NCBI GenBank assembly: GCA_017504465.1
Contig: JAFVRE010000024.1
Location: 1-64,000, forward strand
Origin: Clostridia bacterium
Lineage (GTDB): Bacteria > Bacillota > Clostridia > Christensenellales > Borkfalkiaceae
Length of the DNA stretch: 64,000 bases
Reading direction: 5' to 3'
The translations under genes and the position numbers were made by a program. Position 1 is the first letter of the stretch; each line of letters starts with the position of its first letter. Below are positions 26,012-34,965 of the stretch, in pieces. The notes beneath the pieces were generated by a model. The model searched no databases, had not been told where the DNA came from, and was given only the letters and a program-made list of their open reading frames with translations.

Positions 26012-26119
26012 ATGAACAAATTTACTAATTTTTTGAAGTCGGTATTTATTTCTAAGTTTTGGATAAAAGCAATTTCGCTTTTGCTTGCCCTTTTTATCGT
26101 AATTCTCATCAACGTATAA
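26012..26119 (+). CDS. CdaR (YbbR) N-terminal anchor only
   Basis: Thirty-five residues with a strong GGAGG ribosome-binding site, 11 bases after cdaA. The sequence FWIKAISLLLALFIVILINV matches the conserved N-terminal transmembrane start of CdaR proteins, which normally continue with several extracytoplasmic YbbR repeats. Here a stop follows the membrane helix directly and no YbbR sequence follows. It is either a truncated cdaR or a functional micro-anchor for CdaA. The position behind cdaA makes the identification firm. Confidence 0.75.
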   Translation: MNKFTNFLKSVFISKFWIKAISLLLALFIVILINV

Positions 26120-26240
26120 GCGTTGCGCACTTTTCATAGCGCACGGAAAACGGTTTTGGGGCATACTATATAATCGAGATAGATAATAGTTATTTAGGCG
26201 AACGAGCGTATTTTTCGTTTGCCGAGGAGTTTTGTAAAAT

Positions 26241-27563
26241 ATGGCAGTAAAAGTATGTAAATTCGGCGGTACGTCCATGGCGGACGGAAACATAATGCTC
26301 ACTGCGGCGAAGATCGTAACGTCTGACGAGCAACGTCGTTACGTGGTCGTTTCCGCCCCGGGGAAACGTTTTAGCGGGGATATTAAAGTTACCGATCTTT
26401 TATACCGTTGCGCGCAAGCGGTTAGTGATAAGGACGGGGCTGCGTTTGAAGAAGTTTTTGGGAAAATTTCAGCGCGGTTTTTAACTATTGAAACGGAAAC
26501 GGGCAAAAATTTTGGTATGCGCGAAATGCTTGCTAAAATCAAATTGGATATCCAAAACGGCGCGGGGGAAGAGTATTGCGTCTCCCGTGGCGAATATCTT
26601 GCCGCAAACGTGATGGCGGGAATACTCGGCATACCCTTCGTGGATGCGACCGAGTTTATTCGTTTTGACGAAAACGGCGCGTTGTCCGACGAAACCTTTA
26701 CGCTCGGCGCGGAGCTTTTAAAGAAATACCCCAAAGCAGTTATCCCCGGTTTTTACGGGCTTGGCTTGGACGGAAAAATCAAAACCTTTTCCCGTGGCGG
26801 CGGGGACATTTCAGGCGCGATCGTTGCGCGTTGCGCAAAGGCGTCGCTTTATGAAAACTGGACGGACGTAAGCGGTTTTTATGCTTGCGATCCGAGAATT
26901 ATCAATTCTCCAAAATGGATTTCTCAGCTCTCCTATCGAGAACTGCGCGAGCTTTCGTATATGGGCGCAAACGTTTTACATAGCGAAGCTATTTTTCCTG
27001 TCAGAACGGCAGGTATTCCCATTCGTATTTGCAATACTTTTAAGCCTGAAGACGAGGGTACGTATATTTTACCCGGCGTGGTCGCGCCTGACGCCGATCA
27101 ACCGGTAACGGGCATCGCAGGTAAGACTTCTTTCACTGTCATCAACGTTGAAAAGTCCATGATGAACTCTGAAGTCGGTTTCACCATGCGTCTTTTGTCG
27201 GTGCTTGACAAGCATAAGATTTCCTTCGAGCATTTGCCTTCCGGTATTGATACAATGTGTTTGGTCATTGAAAATTCGCATTTAAAAGAGGGTATCGTTG
27301 ACGTGCTCGTGAAAGAGATTAAAGAGGCGGTTCAGCCCGATGTAGTCAACGTCTTGGAAGATATTGCACTGATTGCAACGGTAGGTCACGGTATGGCGAG
27401 AAACGTCGGTATTGCGGCGCGGTTGTTTAAGGCTTTGAGCGAGGCGGGTATCAACGTGCGAATGATTGACCAAGGCTCAAGCGAGCTCAATATCATCGTC
27501 GGCGTGGAAAAGAGTCAGTATAGCGCTTGCATTAACGCGATTTATCACGAATTTTTTAATTGA
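26241..27563 (+). CDS. lysC: Aspartate kinase, monofunctional
   Basis: A 440-residue enzyme making aspartyl-4-phosphate, the first step to lysine, threonine and methionine. The N-terminal KFGGTSMADG motif and the catalytic domain (GGGDISGAIVARC, VSGFYACDPR, LSYMGANVLHSEAIFP) are followed by two ACT domains (from about 305) for feedback control. A 121-base leader can form a GGCGAACGA/TCGTTTGCC hairpin (about 26198-26223) just before the ribosome-binding site, but it is not an L box. Confidence 0.93.
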   Translation: MAVKVCKFGGTSMADGNIMLTAAKIVTSDEQRRYVVVSAPGKRFSGDIKVTDLLYRCAQAVSDKDGAAFEEVFGKISARFLTIETETGKNFGMREMLAKIKLDIQNGAGEEYCVSRGEYLAANVMAGILGIPFVDATEFIRFDENGALSDETFTLGAELLKKYPKAVIPGFYGLGLDGKIKTFSRGGGDISGAIVARCAKASLYENWTDVSGFYACDPRIINSPKWISQLSYRELRELSYMGANVLHSEAIFPVRTAGIPIRICNTFKPEDEGTYILPGVVAPDADQPVTGIAGKTSFTVINVEKSMMNSEVGFTMRLLSVLDKHKISFEHLPSGIDTMCLVIENSHLKEGIVDVLVKEIKEAVQPDVVNVLEDIALIATVGHGMARNVGIAARLFKALSEAGINVRMIDQGSSELNIIVGVEKSQYSACINAIYHEFFN

Positions 27564-27583
27564 TTTACCATAAAGGAGAAATC

Positions 27584-28417
27584 ATGAAGGTAGATGTAAT
27601 TGAATTAAAAGAATTTTATCCTGTAAAGGGCGGTACGCTTAAATGTATCGCAATGGACAACCCTTGGGCAAGCGGCCACGAAAACTGGAAAAGACCGGCA
27701 GTCGTGGTTGTTCCGGGCGGAGCGTATCAGAACGTAAGCGGCAGAGAAGGCGAGCCCGTCGCTGCTGAATTTTTTGCCAAAGGCTTTCAAACGTTTATCT
27801 TAAAATATCTTTGCAGTACGGATGGCGTTTCTTATCCCGAACAGCTTATAGAGCTCTCGTCGGCTGTTGATTACGTCAAAAAACACGCCGAAGAATATTT
27901 GGTGAACCCCAATGAAATATTTGTCATTGGTTTTTCCGCTGGCGGACACCTGACGGGCAATCTCGCGGTGGATTATCAAAACGTTTCCCAAAAAGCGGGG
28001 GTGGAGCTTGACTGTAAACCCACGGCAATTGCGCTTTCCTACCCCGTTATTTCTCAAAAAACGTCCTATCAAGGCACTCATAATAATCTTTTACAAGGCT
28101 ATACGGAAGAAGAAAAAGCAGTACTTTTAAAAACGCTCAACCTTGACGAAGCCGTTTCAAATCTCACGCCGCCCACGTTTATTTGGACGACAAGGGAAGA
28201 TGGACTCGTACCTTGCGAAAACTCGTTATTGTTCGCAACGGCGCTTGCGAAAAACGGAATTGCTTTCGAACTTCACGTATATCCAAGCGGCTCACACGGC
28301 AAGAGCACGGGCAGCTTTGAAGTCAACGACGCAATGCCCGGAAGCTCAGCGCGACTTTCTCAATGGATTGAAAACGCCATTGCATTTTTCCGTTCCTATT
28401 GCGTAGAAAAATTCTGA
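27584..28417 (+). CDS. Alpha/beta hydrolase esterase, copy 1 (BD-FAE-like)
   Basis: A 277-residue cytoplasmic hydrolase. The start at 27584 follows AAAGGAGAA. The oxyanion region VVPGGAYQNVSGREG, the nucleophile GFSAGGH (Ser) and the likely acid and base near EDGLVPCENS and GSHGKSTG form a classical triad. It belongs to the acetylesterase/feruloyl-esterase-like group that deacetylates short oligosaccharides. An AAAGGAG-linked position 20 bases after lysC suggests cotranscription, but the functions look unrelated. A second copy follows directly. Confidence 0.85.
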   Translation: MKVDVIELKEFYPVKGGTLKCIAMDNPWASGHENWKRPAVVVVPGGAYQNVSGREGEPVAAEFFAKGFQTFILKYLCSTDGVSYPEQLIELSSAVDYVKKHAEEYLVNPNEIFVIGFSAGGHLTGNLAVDYQNVSQKAGVELDCKPTAIALSYPVISQKTSYQGTHNNLLQGYTEEEKAVLLKTLNLDEAVSNLTPPTFIWTTREDGLVPCENSLLFATALAKNGIAFELHVYPSGSHGKSTGSFEVNDAMPGSSARLSQWIENAIAFFRSYCVEKF

Positions 28418-28463
28418 CCAGACTATTTTATTAAAAAACACATCGTATTTTTTGGATATAGCT

Positions 28464-29294
28464 ATGAAAACAAACGTTATTGAATTAAAGCAATATTACC
28501 CTGTAAAAGGCGGTACGCTTAAATGTATTGCAATGGAAACACCTTGGTCTGACGGTCACGAAAACTGGAAAAGGCCAGCAGTTATTATCGCGCCTGGCGG
28601 CGGCTATACGCATATCAGTAAACGCGAAAGTGATCCCATTGCTTTGGCGTTCTTAGCAAAGGGATTTCAAGCCTTCATTTTAACTTACCTTTGCACTCCT
28701 GCGGGACGTTATCCCGAGCAGTTGATTGAAATTGCAAGCGCTGTCGATTACGTAAAAAAACACGCTGAAGAGTATTCGGTGAATCCCAACGAGGTTTTCG
28801 TAATCGGATTCTCCGCAGGCGGACATCTTACTGCAAATCTTGCAGTTGAACACCAAAACGTATCACAAAAAGCAGGCGTTGCGCTTGACTGTAAGCCTAC
28901 GGCAGTGTGTCTTTCCTATGCCGCTATCACGGAAAAAGCGGGTTGTGAACGCGTACAAAACGTTCTTCTCGCTGACTATTCCGAGGGGGAAAGAGAATCC
29001 TTTAAGGCAGTACGTTACATAGACGAGGCTGTTTCCGAGCAAACTCCACCGAGTTTCATTTGGGCTACGGCAAAGGACAACGTAGTGGATTGTCAACATT
29101 CTTTATTGTACGCCACCGCGCTTGCAAAAAACGGCGTTCCGTTTGAACTCCATATATACCCTGAAGGTGGACACGGTAGAAGTACGGGTAGCTATGAGGT
29201 CGTGCTGAATATGCCAGAACATGCAGAACGTATTTCTCAATGGACTGAAAATTGCGCGCAATTCTTCCGTATGTATTGCGAAGAAAAATTCTAA
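28464..29294 (+). CDS. Alpha/beta hydrolase esterase, copy 2
   Basis: A 276-residue paralogue of the preceding gene, with the same VIELK-YYPVKGGTLKCIAM start, APGGGYTHISKRE, GFSAGGH and GGHGRSTG motifs. The two are alike along their whole length, so this is a tandem duplication. The most divergent stretch lies around residues 160-190, near the substrate side. The ATG at 28464 is preferred over an upstream TTG at 28452; neither has a strong ribosome-binding site. Confidence 0.84.
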   Translation: MKTNVIELKQYYPVKGGTLKCIAMETPWSDGHENWKRPAVIIAPGGGYTHISKRESDPIALAFLAKGFQAFILTYLCTPAGRYPEQLIEIASAVDYVKKHAEEYSVNPNEVFVIGFSAGGHLTANLAVEHQNVSQKAGVALDCKPTAVCLSYAAITEKAGCERVQNVLLADYSEGERESFKAVRYIDEAVSEQTPPSFIWATAKDNVVDCQHSLLYATALAKNGVPFELHIYPEGGHGRSTGSYEVVLNMPEHAERISQWTENCAQFFRMYCEEKF

Positions 29295-29311
29295 ATTTTT
29301 TTGAAAATGTA

Positions 29312-29333
29312 AGCCCCGATTACAATCGGGGCT
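29312..29333. terminator. Convergent bidirectional terminator
   Basis: AGCCCCGATT (29312-29321) pairs perfectly with AATCGGGGCT (29324-29333), with T-rich flanks on both sides, between the esterase and the convergent deacetylase gene. Confidence 0.85.
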
Positions 29334-29337
29334 ACTT

Positions 29338-30204
29338 TTATTTTTTTGGTCTTGCGCGCGTGTATAATCCGCCGATCCGAAGGGGGCAGGTATGGATTTT
29401 TGAGAGCTGAGATATGCTTACCGCCTGATAATTCTTCTCTTTTAGAATAGGTAAAAGCATCCGAATCGCCTGTACGGTATTTTTTGCTCCGTCGTGAAAA
29501 AGCACGATTCCGCCTTGCTCTAATCCGTCGAGGGTCTTTTGACAAATTTCTTCGGCACTGATTCCCGTCCAGTCCAAAGTATCCACCGACCAGTCGAGAA
29601 TAGGTGTTTTTGCGGCGGCGCGAACGCTGTCGTCCACCGCCCCGTAAGGCGCGCGGAGAAGATGTAAGGGGTTCCCGTCTATTTTTTGTAAAAACTCATC
29701 TACGAGTGAAATTTCTCTATCCAATTCAAAGGTGGCAAGTTTTCGCAAATCACAGTGCGAATAGGTATGATTGCCCAGCTCCAACCCAATTTCATACGCT
29801 TTTTTAACGTAAGGCAAGGTGTATTCGTTAAGATTTACCCCATTGAAAAAAATAGTCGCGGAAGCTTTACAGTCCGGGTTATTTTCGTTAAATTCTAAAA
29901 AGACGCTCATGAGTTCAGGTAAGCGTCTTGTCGGCGCGTCGTCAAAGGTAAAGGCGACGTGCTTTTTCTTATTCTCACGGGCGGAAACATCCACGTCTTC
30001 GACCGACCAAAACTCCGATAAGGTGGGGGCAGGTATGAGGTTTTCATCAATTTCAACGTTGCGCGCAGACGGTGTGTAGTAGGTTATTCGCTCTGATGTT
30101 TGCACCTTGACGTTCGGTTGTGTTTTACAAGCGTAGAGCATTGAAGATAAACAAAGCAACGCAATCAAAAATTTAGGCATACGCCGATAAAAAGTTTTTT
30201 TCAT
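29338..30204 (-). CDS. Polysaccharide deacetylase lipoprotein
   Basis: A 288-residue predicted lipoprotein: a basic start, a hydrophobic segment and an LYAC lipobox. The NodB-type domain has all five family motifs: TFDDAP (metal Asp pair), NHTYSH (metal His), RAPYGA, DTLDW and VLFHDG. It likely deacetylates peptidoglycan or another envelope polymer outside the cell. The start is uncertain: ATGs at 30204 and 30210 both lack a clear Shine-Dalgarno. Two perfect copies of the dispersed 13-mer lie inside the gene, near each end. Confidence 0.87.
   Translation of the reverse strand: MKKTFYRRMPKFLIALLCLSSMLYACKTQPNVKVQTSERITYYTPSARNVEIDENLIPAPTLSEFWSVEDVDVSARENKKKHVAFTFDDAPTRRLPELMSVFLEFNENNPDCKASATIFFNGVNLNEYTLPYVKKAYEIGLELGNHTYSHCDLRKLATFELDREISLVDEFLQKIDGNPLHLLRAPYGAVDDSVRAAAKTPILDWSVDTLDWTGISAEEICQKTLDGLEQGGIVLFHDGAKNTVQAIRMLLPILKEKNYQAVSISQLSKIHTCPLRIGGLYTRARPKK
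29382..29394 (+). repeat. 13-mer, perfect copy
   Basis: GGGGGCAGGTATG at the 3' end of the deacetylase gene, antisense to it. Confidence 0.8.
30025..30037 (+). repeat. 13-mer, perfect copy
   Basis: GGGGGCAGGTATG followed by AGGTTTT, in the linker-coding part of the deacetylase gene, antisense to it. Confidence 0.8.
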
Positions 30205-30364
30205 AATCATAGTATTTGCCGAGCTTTGAAGTTTATACAAAAACAAAGGGGTAAAAGAGTAAGGTAACATAATGAAAGAAAAATTACTAAAATAGCGAAA
30301 AAAAGGGATATTTTGTTAAACTTTTAAAAGTTTAATAAATAAGAAAAAAAATTTCTTCAAAGGC

Positions 30365-30393
30365 TTGACAAATGCTTATAGTTTTGTTATAAT
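30365..30393 (+). promoter_or_regulatory. Consensus promoter of pfl locus
   Basis: TTGACA (30365-30370), a 17-base spacer, TATAAT (30388-30393). The 77-base GC-rich leader contains repeated GCGC segments before the GGAGG of pflA. Confidence 0.88.
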
Positions 30394-30470
30394 AATTAAC
30401 GGAAGTGCAAAGGGGCGACGCGCAGGGCGCGAATCGCTCTTTTGGGATGTTCTAAATTACTGGAGGCAAA

Positions 30471-31205
30471 ATGACGGGACGCATACATTCTTTTGAATCG
30501 TTCGGGACGGTGGACGGACCGGGAATACGGTACGTAATATTTTTACAAGGCTGTCCGTTGCGTTGCAAGTATTGCCACAACCCTGACACTTGGAAGTCGG
30601 GCGGAAAGGAATACACGGCGGAAGAAGTTTGCGCGTTAGCTTTGCGATACCGTAAATATTTCGGCGAAAGAGGCGGGGTAACCGTCACGGGTGGAGAACC
30701 GCTCTTGCAGATTGATTTCGTCATTGAGCTGTTCAAGCTTTTGAAAGCGCAAGGCGTGCATACTTGCGTAGATACCTCGGGATATATGTTCAATCCGGAT
30801 AACTTAGACAGCGTTCGAAAGCACGAAGAGCTTGTAAAGGTAACCGATTTATTCCTTTTGGACGTCAAGCACGTTGACGACGAGCGCCATATCGAGCTTA
30901 CGGGAAAGACGAACAAAAACACGCTTGCCTTCGCTAAGTTTTTGAACGAGCGCAATCGTCCGATTTGGATACGGCACGTACTCGTGCCCGAATGGACGGA
31001 CGACGATAAAGCACTGGAAAGATTAAAAGCGTTTATCGACGGTTTGTCTTGCGTCGAAAAGGTGGAAGTATTACCTTATCACACAATGGGCGCGGTTAAG
31101 TATGAGAACTTGGGGTACGACTATCCCTTAAAAGGTGTTGAACCGCCCACGAAAGAGCGAGTGCAAAACGCAAAGCAAATCCTTGGCGTATCCAAGCCGT
31201 TATAA
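30471..31205 (+). CDS. pflA: Pyruvate formate-lyase activating enzyme
   Basis: A 244-residue radical-SAM enzyme. The cluster motif CPLRCKYC (Cys28, Cys32, Cys35) is followed by GGVTVTGGEPLLQ and the usual barrel. It uses S-adenosylmethionine and a 4Fe-4S cluster to place the glycyl radical on PFL. Here the radical site lies on a separate 78-residue protein (33739-33975), so PflA must act on that partner. It leads the locus, whereas pflA more often follows pflB. Confidence 0.94.
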   Translation: MTGRIHSFESFGTVDGPGIRYVIFLQGCPLRCKYCHNPDTWKSGGKEYTAEEVCALALRYRKYFGERGGVTVTGGEPLLQIDFVIELFKLLKAQGVHTCVDTSGYMFNPDNLDSVRKHEELVKVTDLFLLDVKHVDDERHIELTGKTNKNTLAFAKFLNERNRPIWIRHVLVPEWTDDDKALERLKAFIDGLSCVEKVEVLPYHTMGAVKYENLGYDYPLKGVEPPTKERVQNAKQILGVSKPL

Positions 31206-31249
31206 GTAGGCGCGGAGACGGAGCGAGTTTGCGTTTATAGGAGTTAATA

Positions 31250-31585
31250 ATGAGTGAAACGATTGCAAAAAAAGATTATAAAAGTCTTTTAAAAGGGCTG
31301 TGCGTGGTTGAAATCAGCGGGGAGTCCTGCGCGAACTGTTTGACCTTGATGCCCGTTTTGAAAGAACTTGTGGATAGCAGAACGGACGTAACGCTCGTAC
31401 ACGTTGAAGCGGATTTTTCAACGGTTGAACTGATGGAAGAATGGGAAATTACCAAAGTTCCTACCATTTTATTAACGGACGGCGAAGAAATTTACGCTCG
31501 GTGCTCGGGCTACCAGCCGGAAGAAATTTTAGAGCTTTGGTTGGACGCAAAAATCGAGGAAAGAAAAGCGCAAAAGGGATTATAA
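31250..31585 (+). CDS. Thioredoxin-like protein between pflA and pflB
   Basis: A 111-residue thioredoxin-fold protein. The active site is SCANC (Cys27, Cys30), with the cis-Pro segment KVPTILL near 68 and the usual length. A thiol reductant in a PFL locus is notable: it may keep the PFL active-site cysteines or PflA reduced. That link is inferred from position only. A ribosome-binding site AGGAG is present. Confidence 0.82.
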   Translation: MSETIAKKDYKSLLKGLCVVEISGESCANCLTLMPVLKELVDSRTDVTLVHVEADFSTVELMEEWEITKVPTILLTDGEEIYARCSGYQPEEILELWLDAKIEERKAQKGL

Positions 31586-31651
31586 TTACGAAAAAAACGT
31601 CTAATATGGCGTGAATATAAACAAAGCAAAAAATAATAGAGGAGTAATATT

Positions 31652-33685
31652 ATGATGCAATACAAAGGTTGGGAAGGATTTGTTCCCGGTAAATGGTCAA
31701 ATGACGAAGTAGATGTGCGTGATTTCATTCAACACAACTATACACCTTATGAAGGGGATGCTACGTTCCTCGCACCTGCAACGGATGCGACGAAGAAACT
31801 TTGGGAAATCGTTTGCGATTTATCCAAGAAAGAAAGAGAAGCAGGCGGCGTTCTTAACGCAGATACAAAGATTATCTCCACGCTTACTTCGCACGGCGCA
31901 GGCTATCTTGATAAGGACCTTGAAAAGATCGTAGGCGTTCAAACTGACGAGCCCTTCAAGCGTTCTTTGCAACCTTTCGGCGGTATCCGTATTTCCGAAA
32001 GCGCGCTTCAAATCTATGGCTATGAAATTGACAGCGAAGTAAAAGAAATCTTCACGAAATACAGAAAGACGCACAACGAAGGCGTATTTGATGCTTATAC
32101 CCCTGAAATGAGAGCAGCTCGTTCTGCACACATTTTGACTGGTCTTCCCGATGGTTACGGCCGTGGCAGAATTATCGGCGACTATCGTCGTGTTGCCCTT
32201 TACGGTATTGATTATCTCGTACAAAAGAAAGAAGAAGATAAGCTCTTGATGAGCGGTGAAATGACGCCCGATAAGGTTCGTGACAGAGAAGAAGTTTCCG
32301 AACAAATCAAGGCTCTTAAAGCTCTCAAAGCAATGGCTGCAAGCTACGGTTGCGACATTTCTAAACCCGCAACGACGGCGCAAGAAGCTATCCAAGCATT
32401 GTACTTTGGTTACCTTGGCGCAATCAAGGATCAAAACGGCGCTGCAATGTCTATCGGTAGAAACTCTACCTTCCTTGATATTTATATCGAACGTGACCTT
32501 AAAAACGGCGTAATCACCGAAGAACAAGCTCAAGAATTTATCGATCATTTCGTTATGAAACTTCGTATCGTTAAGTTCATGAGAACGAAAGAATACAACG
32601 AATTGTTCTCTGGCGATCCTACGTGGGTAACCGAATCTATCGGCGGTATGGGCGTTGACGGAAGAACTCTTGTTACCAAGACTGCATTCCGTATTCTCCA
32701 CACCCTTGACAACCTCGGTCCTGCTCCCGAACCCAACCTTACCGTTCTTTGGTCGAAGAGATTGCCCGTAGCATTCAAGAGATTCTGTGCAGACCTTTCC
32801 ATTCGTACCTCTTCCATTCAATACGAAAGCGATGAATTGATGCGCGCACAAATGGGCGACGACTACGCAATCGCTTGCTGCGTAAGCTGTATGAAAGTCG
32901 GTAAAGATATGCAATTCTTCGGTGCAAGAGCAAACCTTGCGAAGTGCTTGCTTTATGCAATCAACGGCGGTAAAGACGAAATGATGAAAGACAAGAAGAC
33001 GGGCAAACCCATGCAAGTTTCCCCCGAATTCGTGCCTATCACCAGCAACGACGCGCTTGACTTCAACGAAGTAACCGCGAAGTTTGAAAACATGATGAAG
33101 TGGCTTGCTGAATTGTACGTGAACACGCTTAACGTAATTCACTACATGCACGATAAGTACTGCTACGAAGCGCTTGAAATGGCATTGCACGATACGAAAG
33201 TAGGCCGTTTCTTCGCTACGGGTATCGCAGGTCTTTCCTGTGCAGCAGACTCGTTGTCCGCAATCAAATACGCTAAGGTTTACCCGATCCGTAACGAAGA
33301 CGGTATCGTAGTTGACTTCAGAATTGAAGGCGAATTCCCTAAATACGGTAACAACGACGATAGAGCAGACGAACTTGCAGTATGGCTCTTGAAGACGTTC
33401 ATGAGAGAAGTTAAGAAACACTACACCTATCGCGGAAGTATTCCTACGACCTCTATTCTTACGATCACGTCTAACGTCGTATATGGTAAGAAGACTGGTA
33501 ACACCCCTGACGGACGTAAAGCAGGTACCCCTCTTGCTCCCGGTGCAAACCCCATGCACGGCAGAGATTGCAACGGTGCGTTGGCATCACTTGAATCGGT
33601 AGCAAAATTGCCTTACGAATATTCGAGAGATGGTATTTCCAACACCTTCTCGATCACCCCCGGTTCGCTTGGTAAAGACGACTAA
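31652..33685 (+). CDS. pflB: PFL catalytic body lacking the glycyl-radical domain
   Basis: A 677-residue protein covering nearly all of formate acetyltransferase, which converts pyruvate and CoA to formate and acetyl-CoA. The catalytic cysteine pair is in [11 protein letters not shown] (Cys409-Cys410). The protein ends at [13 protein letters not shown], exactly where full-length PFL (about 760 residues) would enter the C-terminal glycyl-radical domain. That missing domain is the next gene. The stop is followed by 53 untranslated bases and a new ribosome-binding site, so it is a real gene split. Codon use is highly biased, which fits a strongly expressed enzyme. Confidence 0.93.
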   Translation: MMQYKGWEGFVPGKWSNDEVDVRDFIQHNYTPYEGDATFLAPATDATKKLWEIVCDLSKKEREAGGVLNADTKIISTLTSHGAGYLDKDLEKIVGVQTDEPFKRSLQPFGGIRISESALQIYGYEIDSEVKEIFTKYRKTHNEGVFDAYTPEMRAARSAHILTGLPDGYGRGRIIGDYRRVALYGIDYLVQKKEEDKLLMSGEMTPDKVRDREEVSEQIKALKALKAMAASYGCDISKPATTAQEAIQALYFGYLGAIKDQNGAAMSIGRNSTFLDIYIERDLKNGVITEEQAQEFIDHFVMKLRIVKFMRTKEYNELFSGDPTWVTESIGGMGVDGRTLVTKTAFRILHTLDNLGPAPEPNLTVLWSKRLPVAFKRFCADLSIRTSSIQYESDELMRAQMGDDYAIACCVSCMKVGKDMQFFGARANLAKCLLYAINGGKDEMMKDKKTGKPMQVSPEFVPITSNDALDFNEVTAKFENMMKWLAELYVNTLNVIHYMHDKYCYEALEMALHDTKVGRFFATGIAGLSCAADSLSAIKYAKVYPIRNEDGIVVDFRIEGEFPKYGNNDDRADELAVWLLKTFMREVKKHYTYRGSIPTTSILTITSNVVYGKKTGNTPDGRKAGTPLAPGANPMHGRDCNGALASLESVAKLPYEYSRDGISNTFSITPGSLGKDD

Positions 33686-33738
33686 TTCTTCACCAAACTC
33701 GAACGAAAAGAATAAAATAAAAAAGGAGAAAAAAAATT

Positions 33739-33975
33739 ATGTCGAACAGAGTAGATAACTTAGTACAAATGCTTGATACCTACGTTGACGACGGCGGTTT
33801 CCATCTCAACGTAAACGTTTTCAATCGTGAAACCCTTTTGGACGCGCAAGCGCATCCTGAAAAATATCCCCAACTCACCATTCGTGTTTCGGGATATGCA
33901 GTAAACTTCATTAAGCTTACCAAGGAACAACAGGACGACGTTATTTCTAGAACGATCCACGAATCCATGGCTTAA
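33739..33975 (+). CDS. Stand-alone glycyl-radical domain of PFL
   Basis: A 78-residue protein equal to the C-terminal end of [21 protein letters not shown] leads to [14 protein letters not shown], where Gly52 is the predicted radical site, then [13 protein letters not shown]. Together with the 677-residue body it rebuilds a 755-residue PFL. An AAAGGAG ribosome-binding site precedes the ATG. It resembles the autonomous glycyl-radical cofactor (GrcA/YfiD), but here it is an obligatory missing part rather than a spare. The body's own C-terminus has no Gly-radical motif. Confidence 0.93.
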   Translation: MSNRVDNLVQMLDTYVDDGGFHLNVNVFNRETLLDAQAHPEKYPQLTIRVSGYAVNFIKLTKEQQDDVISRTIHESMA

Positions 33976-33998
33976 TTACAAGCGAAACGCTAAAAATT

Positions 33999-34028
33999 AC
34001 TTCGCCGTCGTATTTTCGACGGCGAAGT
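33999..34028 (+). terminator. Terminator of pfl locus
   Basis: ACTTCGCCGTCG (33999-34010) pairs perfectly with CGACGGCGAAGT (34017-34028). Confidence 0.8.
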
Positions 34029-34107
34029 TTCCACTTATAAAGGACGTTGTATTTTTTATAAATGTTGCAAACTTGCAAAGAAAAATTGTAAAATTATCGT
34101 AAAGGTA

Positions 34108-34120
34108 GGGGGCAGGTATG
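34108..34120 (+). repeat. 13-mer, perfect copy forming a start codon
   Basis: GGGGGCAGGTATG, whose last three bases are the start codon of tcdA and whose G run serves as its Shine-Dalgarno. Confidence 0.85.
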
Positions 34121-34825
34121 AAAGAAAAGCTTTCAAGAACACAAGCTTTGATCGGTGAAACCGCGCTTGAAAAACTGAAAAACACCCGCGTTATCGTGTT
34201 TGGGATCGGCGGAGTTGGCGGTTACGTCGTGGAAGCGCTTGCCCGTTGCGGTATTAGCTGGGTTGATCTTGTGGACGCGGACAAAGTCTCTACGTCAAAC
34301 ATCAACCGTCAAATAATCGCTCTCTCTTCTACGGTCGGACAATACAAAACGGAAGTAATGAAAGCGCGCGTTTTGGATATAAATCCAACGGCGAAGGTCA
34401 ACGTTTTTAATCTCTTTTACCTTCCGGAAACGGAAAATCAGTTTGATTTTTCAAACTACGACTACGTTATAGACGCCGTTGATACCGTCGCTGCAAAGAT
34501 TTCGATTATTGAAAAAGCGAAAAAAGCAGGCGTGCCCGTAATTTCCGCAATGGGCGCAGGAAATAAGCTTGATCCTACGGCGTTTGAAGTGGCGGATATT
34601 TCTAAAACGAGTGTTTGTCCGCTTGCAAAAGTAATGCGCAGAGAACTCAAAAAACGCGGAATAGAAAATCTTAAAGTCGTATATTCCAAAGAAGAAAGAA
34701 AAAGCTTTGGAGTAACGGACGGGGAGAGCGGTAAGCTTGCTCCTGCAAGCATCTCTTTCGTGCCTTCCGTCGCAGGTTTGATTATTGCATCCGAAGTTGT
34801 AAAGGATCTTATAGCCCAAAAGTAA
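34118..34825 (+). CDS. tcdA: tRNA threonylcarbamoyladenosine dehydratase (TcdA)
   Basis: A 235-residue ThiF/E1-like enzyme. The nucleotide-binding GIGGVGG lies at 29-35, followed by NINRQI and INP, then DAVDTVAAKISII in the core. TcdA cyclises t6A to ct6A at tRNA position 37 in an ATP-dependent step. The length is near that of the family. Its translation start and ribosome-binding site are provided by a copy of the dispersed 13-mer. A terminator follows at 34873. Confidence 0.9.
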   Translation: MKEKLSRTQALIGETALEKLKNTRVIVFGIGGVGGYVVEALARCGISWVDLVDADKVSTSNINRQIIALSSTVGQYKTEVMKARVLDINPTAKVNVFNLFYLPETENQFDFSNYDYVIDAVDTVAAKISIIEKAKKAGVPVISAMGAGNKLDPTAFEVADISKTSVCPLAKVMRRELKKRGIENLKVVYSKEERKSFGVTDGESGKLAPASISFVPSVAGLIIASEVVKDLIAQK

Positions 34826-34872
34826 TTTTTTATCGGATCTTTACAATAAATTTAATATACTTTAAGCTTTTT

Positions 34873-34903
34873 AAATCGATGGCAAACGCTATCGATTTTT
34901 TTT
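34873..34903 (+). terminator. Terminator after tcdA
   Basis: A stem of 11 pairs with one G-T (34873-34883 with 34888-34898), followed by a T run. Confidence 0.85.
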
Positions 34904-34965
34904 GCTCATAAAAAGATGAAAATTGACAATAATAACCTTAAACGAAACTTTAAGGAGTGATAAAA

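Noticed and set aside
26120..26240. A lysine riboswitch before aspartate kinase
   Set aside because: The leader is only 121 bases and lacks the L-box core motifs; only a small hairpin is visible.
31820..33559. A 579-codon open frame on the minus strand, opposite pflB
   Set aside because: It is the shadow of a highly biased, strongly conserved gene on the plus strand; the minus-strand product has no recognisable motif and no ribosome-binding site.
33683..33741. The pflB break considered as a sequencing frameshift
   Set aside because: The stop is followed by 53 non-coding bases and a strong ribosome-binding site, and the missing domain restarts with its own ATG; one indel cannot produce this.
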